From contig CAVSRD010000007.1 of the NCBI GenBank assembly GCA_963730315.1, positions 1-64,000 of the forward strand: a DNA stretch of 64,000 nucleotides, in the 5' to 3' direction. Position 1 is the first letter of the stretch; the number at the start of each line of letters is the position of its first letter. Under the pieces are notes generated by a model. The model saw only the letters and a program-made list of their open reading frames with translations, was not told where the DNA came from and did no database searches. Of this stretch, positions 61,843 through 64,000 are shown one piece after another. The DNA comes from VRUE01 sp963730315. Its GTDB lineage: Bacteria > Actinomycetota > Thermoleophilia > Solirubrobacterales > 70-9. A program made the position numbers and the translations under genes.

Positions 61843-62319
61843 TTACAGCCCCGGCTTCCAGACCATGATCACCAGCGCCGCGATCACGGCCGCCGCCGCC
61901 GCGTAGTTGGCGACCAGCGATAGGCGATCGCCCAACAGGCGGCCCAGCTCCTCCGAAGGTGCGTCGTCCTGGCGGGCGAGGCGAGAGGCGAGCAACCTGG
62001 CCTGCTTCGGTCGCTGGCCCCCGATACCGCCGAGGACGAAGGCCGCGACGAGCAGGGCGAGCGAGGCGCCGATCCAGCCATCGCCCAGCGAGTAGGCCTC
62101 GGTGCTGCCGACCAGCCAGAAGCCGCCGGCGAGGACGCAGACCGTGCCGGCCGCAACGAAGATCGCGCCGACCCTGGCCGGGCCGAGCAGGGCGGCGATC
62201 TCGCTTGGACGCTCCCGCCGGCGCGCCGCCTGGTCCGCGACGGCAGCGACAGTCATTCCCGAGAACAGCGAGACGACGCCGATCAGGTGCAGAAGCAGCG
62301 CCCAGTCGAACTCCGTCAT
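61843..62319 (-). CDS. DUF2269-like integral membrane protein
   Basis: 158 residues with four transmembrane helices: ALLLHLIGVVSLFSGMTVAAVAD, VGAIFVAAGTVCVLAGGFWLVG, DGWIGASLALLVAAFVLGGIGG and LVANYAAAAAVIAALVIMVW. The order and the LHLIGVV start fit the DUF2269 group of predicted membrane proteins; biochemical role unknown. It starts 13 bp after the NHL-repeat gene and may be co-transcribed with it. Confidence 0.8.
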   Translation of the reverse strand: MTEFDWALLLHLIGVVSLFSGMTVAAVADQAARRRERPSEIAALLGPARVGAIFVAAGTVCVLAGGFWLVGSTEAYSLGDGWIGASLALLVAAFVLGGIGGQRPKQARLLASRLARQDDAPSEELGRLLGDRLSLVANYAAAAAVIAALVIMVWKPGL

Positions 62320-62332
62320 CGGCGGATCGTAA

Positions 62333-63673
62333 TCAGCGGCGTTGCCCTCGGGGGGCGTGCCGCTTCACGATCCGCCACCACCGCGTCGCCGTCCTGCCGG
62401 CTTCGAGATCCTTGACGACCCGCACCTGGAACGACTTGACGCCCGGGCGCAGCCCGCCGTAGCGCCGCGGCGAGACGCAGCGCCGCCAGGCGCGCCGCTT
62501 CCCGGGAACCCGTTCTCCCCCCAGCCGGCACTCGAAGTAGACGCCGCGCTGCCTCGAGCGGAAGCGGAAGACCGCGCTGCGCCGGGTGGTCCTGCCGTGC
62601 AGGGGGCTGACGAGCTTCGGCCGCCCCAGGACCCGCGCGGGAGCCCCCCGCCACTGGGTGACGAACTGCCCGTCCGGAGTGAACTTCTGGACGCGCGCGA
62701 TGCCGGCGTCGTACCCCGCGCCGTGAGCGTCGCCTTCCCCGGCGTCGGCGACGTAGACGTAGCCGGCGGGGTCGGTGGCGACGGACGTCGGGAGGTCGAA
62801 GTGCCCGGGGCGCCGGCCGGCGCTTCCCCACGCGGTGAGGAAGCCGCCGGTCGCGGTGAATTTCTCGATCCGGGCGTTGGTCGTGTCGGCGACGTAGACG
62901 TTGCCGGCCGGGTCGGTGGCGATGCCGTAGGCGTAGCCGAACCGGCCCATAGCTTTGCCGCCGGATCCCCACCCGCCGACGAAGCCCCCGTCGGCGGTGA
63001 ACGCCTCGACCCTGCCCGCGTAGGTGTCGGCGACGTAGACCTTGCCCGAGCCGGCGGCGACCCCCCACGGTTCGCCGAACTGCCCGTCGCCGGAGCCGGA
63101 GCTGCCCCACTGGGCGACCAGCGTCCCGTCGGGCGCGAATTTCTGCACCTGGCTGGTACCGATCGCGTAGACGTAGCCGGCGGCGTCGACGGCGACGTCC
63201 CGGGCCGACGCGGCCCATTCCCGGATCGGGCCTCCGGCCGGGGTGAACACCCGGATGCGGCCGATGCTGCTCTCGGCGACGTAGACGTTGCCGGCCGGGT
63301 CGGTGGCGATGGCGCGGGGGTAGGGGAAGCCTCCGCGGCCGTAGCCGAAGTGCCCCCACCTGGCGAGCAGCGCCCCGTCGGAGGTGAACCTCTGCACCTG
63401 GCCGTTGCCCTGCGGGTTCGAGAGGTAGACGGTGCCAGCCGGGTCGGTGGCGACCGAGCGCGGTACCGGTTCGAAGCCGATCAGCGGGTCGATCCCGTCG
63501 CTGCCGCCGGCTGGACGGACGTTCGAAGGCGGCTCGCCCGCCGCCCCCGCCACTCCGCCGGCGAGCGCCAGGACAGCCAGGCCCAGGGCGAGCACGGCGG
63601 CCGCCGCCGTGCCCAGGGGGAAGCGCCTCCCGAGCCTCGCGGCGCCTGCGATCGGCGATCGATTCGGTGCCAC
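62333..63673 (-). CDS. Secreted NHL-repeat beta-propeller protein
   Basis: About 446 residues from GTG 63673. A basic N-region and hydrophobic segment (GTAAAAVLALGLAVLALAGGVAGAAG) form a signal peptide. Six NHL blades follow, each with the pattern VATDPAGxVYVxD (for example IATDPAGNVYVAESSIGRI, VAAGSGKVYVADTYAGRV, IATDPAGNVYVADTTNARI), then a C-terminal beta domain of about 100 residues (RSAVFRFRSRQRGVYFECRLGG, PGVKSFQVRVVKD) of a type common in Solirubrobacter-like secreted proteins. The frame stays open to 63844 but the added residues are non-typical. Confidence 0.82.
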   Translation of the reverse strand: MAPNRSPIAGAARLGRRFPLGTAAAAVLALGLAVLALAGGVAGAAGEPPSNVRPAGGSDGIDPLIGFEPVPRSVATDPAGTVYLSNPQGNGQVQRFTSDGALLARWGHFGYGRGGFPYPRAIATDPAGNVYVAESSIGRIRVFTPAGGPIREWAASARDVAVDAAGYVYAIGTSQVQKFAPDGTLVAQWGSSGSGDGQFGEPWGVAAGSGKVYVADTYAGRVEAFTADGGFVGGWGSGGKAMGRFGYAYGIATDPAGNVYVADTTNARIEKFTATGGFLTAWGSAGRRPGHFDLPTSVATDPAGYVYVADAGEGDAHGAGYDAGIARVQKFTPDGQFVTQWRGAPARVLGRPKLVSPLHGRTTRRSAVFRFRSRQRGVYFECRLGGERVPGKRRAWRRCVSPRRYGGLRPGVKSFQVRVVKDLEAGRTATRWWRIVKRHAPRGQRR

Positions 63674-63845
63674 CAGGCGAAATGGTAGAGCCGAAGGCCG
63701 GGGCCTGCCAGTCGGACGCGTCCACCCCCCAGCGCCTTGGGGGGATAGGGGATAGCGGGCGCGAAACTTCCGCCCAGCAGCCGCTACGTCCTCAACTGCT
63801 GGGGGGAGAGAAGAAGAGCGCCTCTGAAACCGGACGCGGCGCACG
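63674..63845 (-). other. Structured leader or spacer upstream of the NHL gene
   Basis: Reading on the minus strand, three hairpins occur in a row: CCCAGCAG/CTGCTGGG (63803-63773, 8 bp), GGGCG/CGCCC (within about 63774-63756) and CCCCCCA paired with TGGGGGG (63744-63725). They sit within 130 nt of the GTG start. No known riboswitch core is recognisable. The first two overlap slightly, so they may be alternative. Confidence 0.35.
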
Positions 63846-64000
63846 TCCTGCTTTCACGCGAGAGCAGTAGCCGCGCCCGAGACTGGGTTGCATGAAAAAG
63901 GGAGAAGCGGCTGACGCATCGTTAGAAATCATCGCGGCCGCGCGCTGCGGCGGCTCCGGGTCTTGTGTCAGGATCAGGGCGTGGCGGATGAATCGGTCGC
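63846..64000 (+). other. Intergenic end of window with possible gene start
   Basis: No gene can be supported. GTG at 63981 follows CAGGATCAGGGC, similar in layout to the leaderless start at 30613 (TAAGGT-CAGGGC-GTG), so a plus-strand gene may begin here and continue beyond the window. An ATG at 63892 also opens a frame to the window end. Neither has enough sequence to judge. Confidence 0.25.

Noticed and set aside
63674..63844. Upstream extension of the NHL protein to 63844
   Set aside because: It would bury the signal peptide 60 residues in; GTG 63673 places it at the N-terminus.
63892..64000. Short open frame MKKGEAADASLEII at the window end
   Set aside because: No SD, composition unconvincing and no room to test; left as a possible gene start only.

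Overview
The window is very GC-rich (roughly 70% by eye) and gene-dense. Genes commonly overlap by 4 bp (ATGA/GTGA) and GTG and TTG starts are frequent. HspR is encoded with DnaK, purine synthesis uses the three-part PurS/PurQ/PurL enzyme, and many genes have a -10 hexamer only 6-8 nt before the start codon, as in leaderless mRNAs. Together these point to an actinobacterial chromosome. Class Thermoleophilia (Solirubrobacter-like) is my best guess, and it is an inference.

Layout. 0.1-6.9 kb: heat-shock operon dnaK-grpE-dnaJ-hspR-clpB, with grpE, dnaJ and clpB interrupted by small indels. 7.1-9.7 kb: a membrane-anchored unknown and a large secreted lytic transglycosylase. 9.8-24.97 kb: purine biosynthesis (purD, purE, purB, purC, purS, purQ, purL, purF, purN, purH) interspersed with a P450, small secreted proteins, an acylphosphatase and a YbaK-like deacylase; purM and purK are absent. 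24.98-28.5 kb: tRNA-Lys, then thiamine genes, with a fused ThiS-ThiG plus ThiO behind a TPP riboswitch and a divergent leaderless thiE. 28.6-37.5 kb: a 2-oxoacid dehydrogenase set (E3, E1 alpha, E1 beta, E2) followed by the lipoate genes lipB and lipA, so enzyme and cofactor attachment are co-located. 37.5-42 kb: an M19 dipeptidase, two small proteins with similar C-termini, and an MMPL transporter.

41.9-50.05 kb: two tRNA-Ala genes flank an acidic protein. The second, tRNA-Ala(CGC), is followed by about 7 kb of accessory genes: a cysteine desulfurase fragment, an S53 peptidase, a VOC protein, DoxX, a peroxiredoxin, a methyltransferase, a beta-propeller protein and a TetR fragment. This stretch ends in a degenerate copy of the 3' part of the same tRNA. 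Both gene fragments are cut where the tRNA sequence starts, so this looks like a tRNA-associated island or the scar of one.

50.08-59.15 kb: an XRE regulator with a membrane protein, then a cobalamin locus. A B12 riboswitch with a terminator/SD hairpin precedes an ABC importer (BtuF, BtuC, BtuD), cobyric acid synthase, adenosyltransferase, CobU, CobS and a HAD-CobT fusion. The fusion may supply the phosphatase step for which no CobC is visible; this is the most interesting functional hypothesis here. 59.2-64 kb: a methyltransferase; an ArsR regulator with a consensus promoter, a palindromic operator and a leaderless start, followed by an SRPBCC protein; a hydrolase; a DUF2269-like membrane protein; and an NHL-repeat protein.

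At least five genes (grpE, dnaJ, clpB, the E2 gene and a peroxiredoxin) read intact only across frame changes. One change lies in a C homopolymer. Uncorrected sequencing indels are the simplest explanation.
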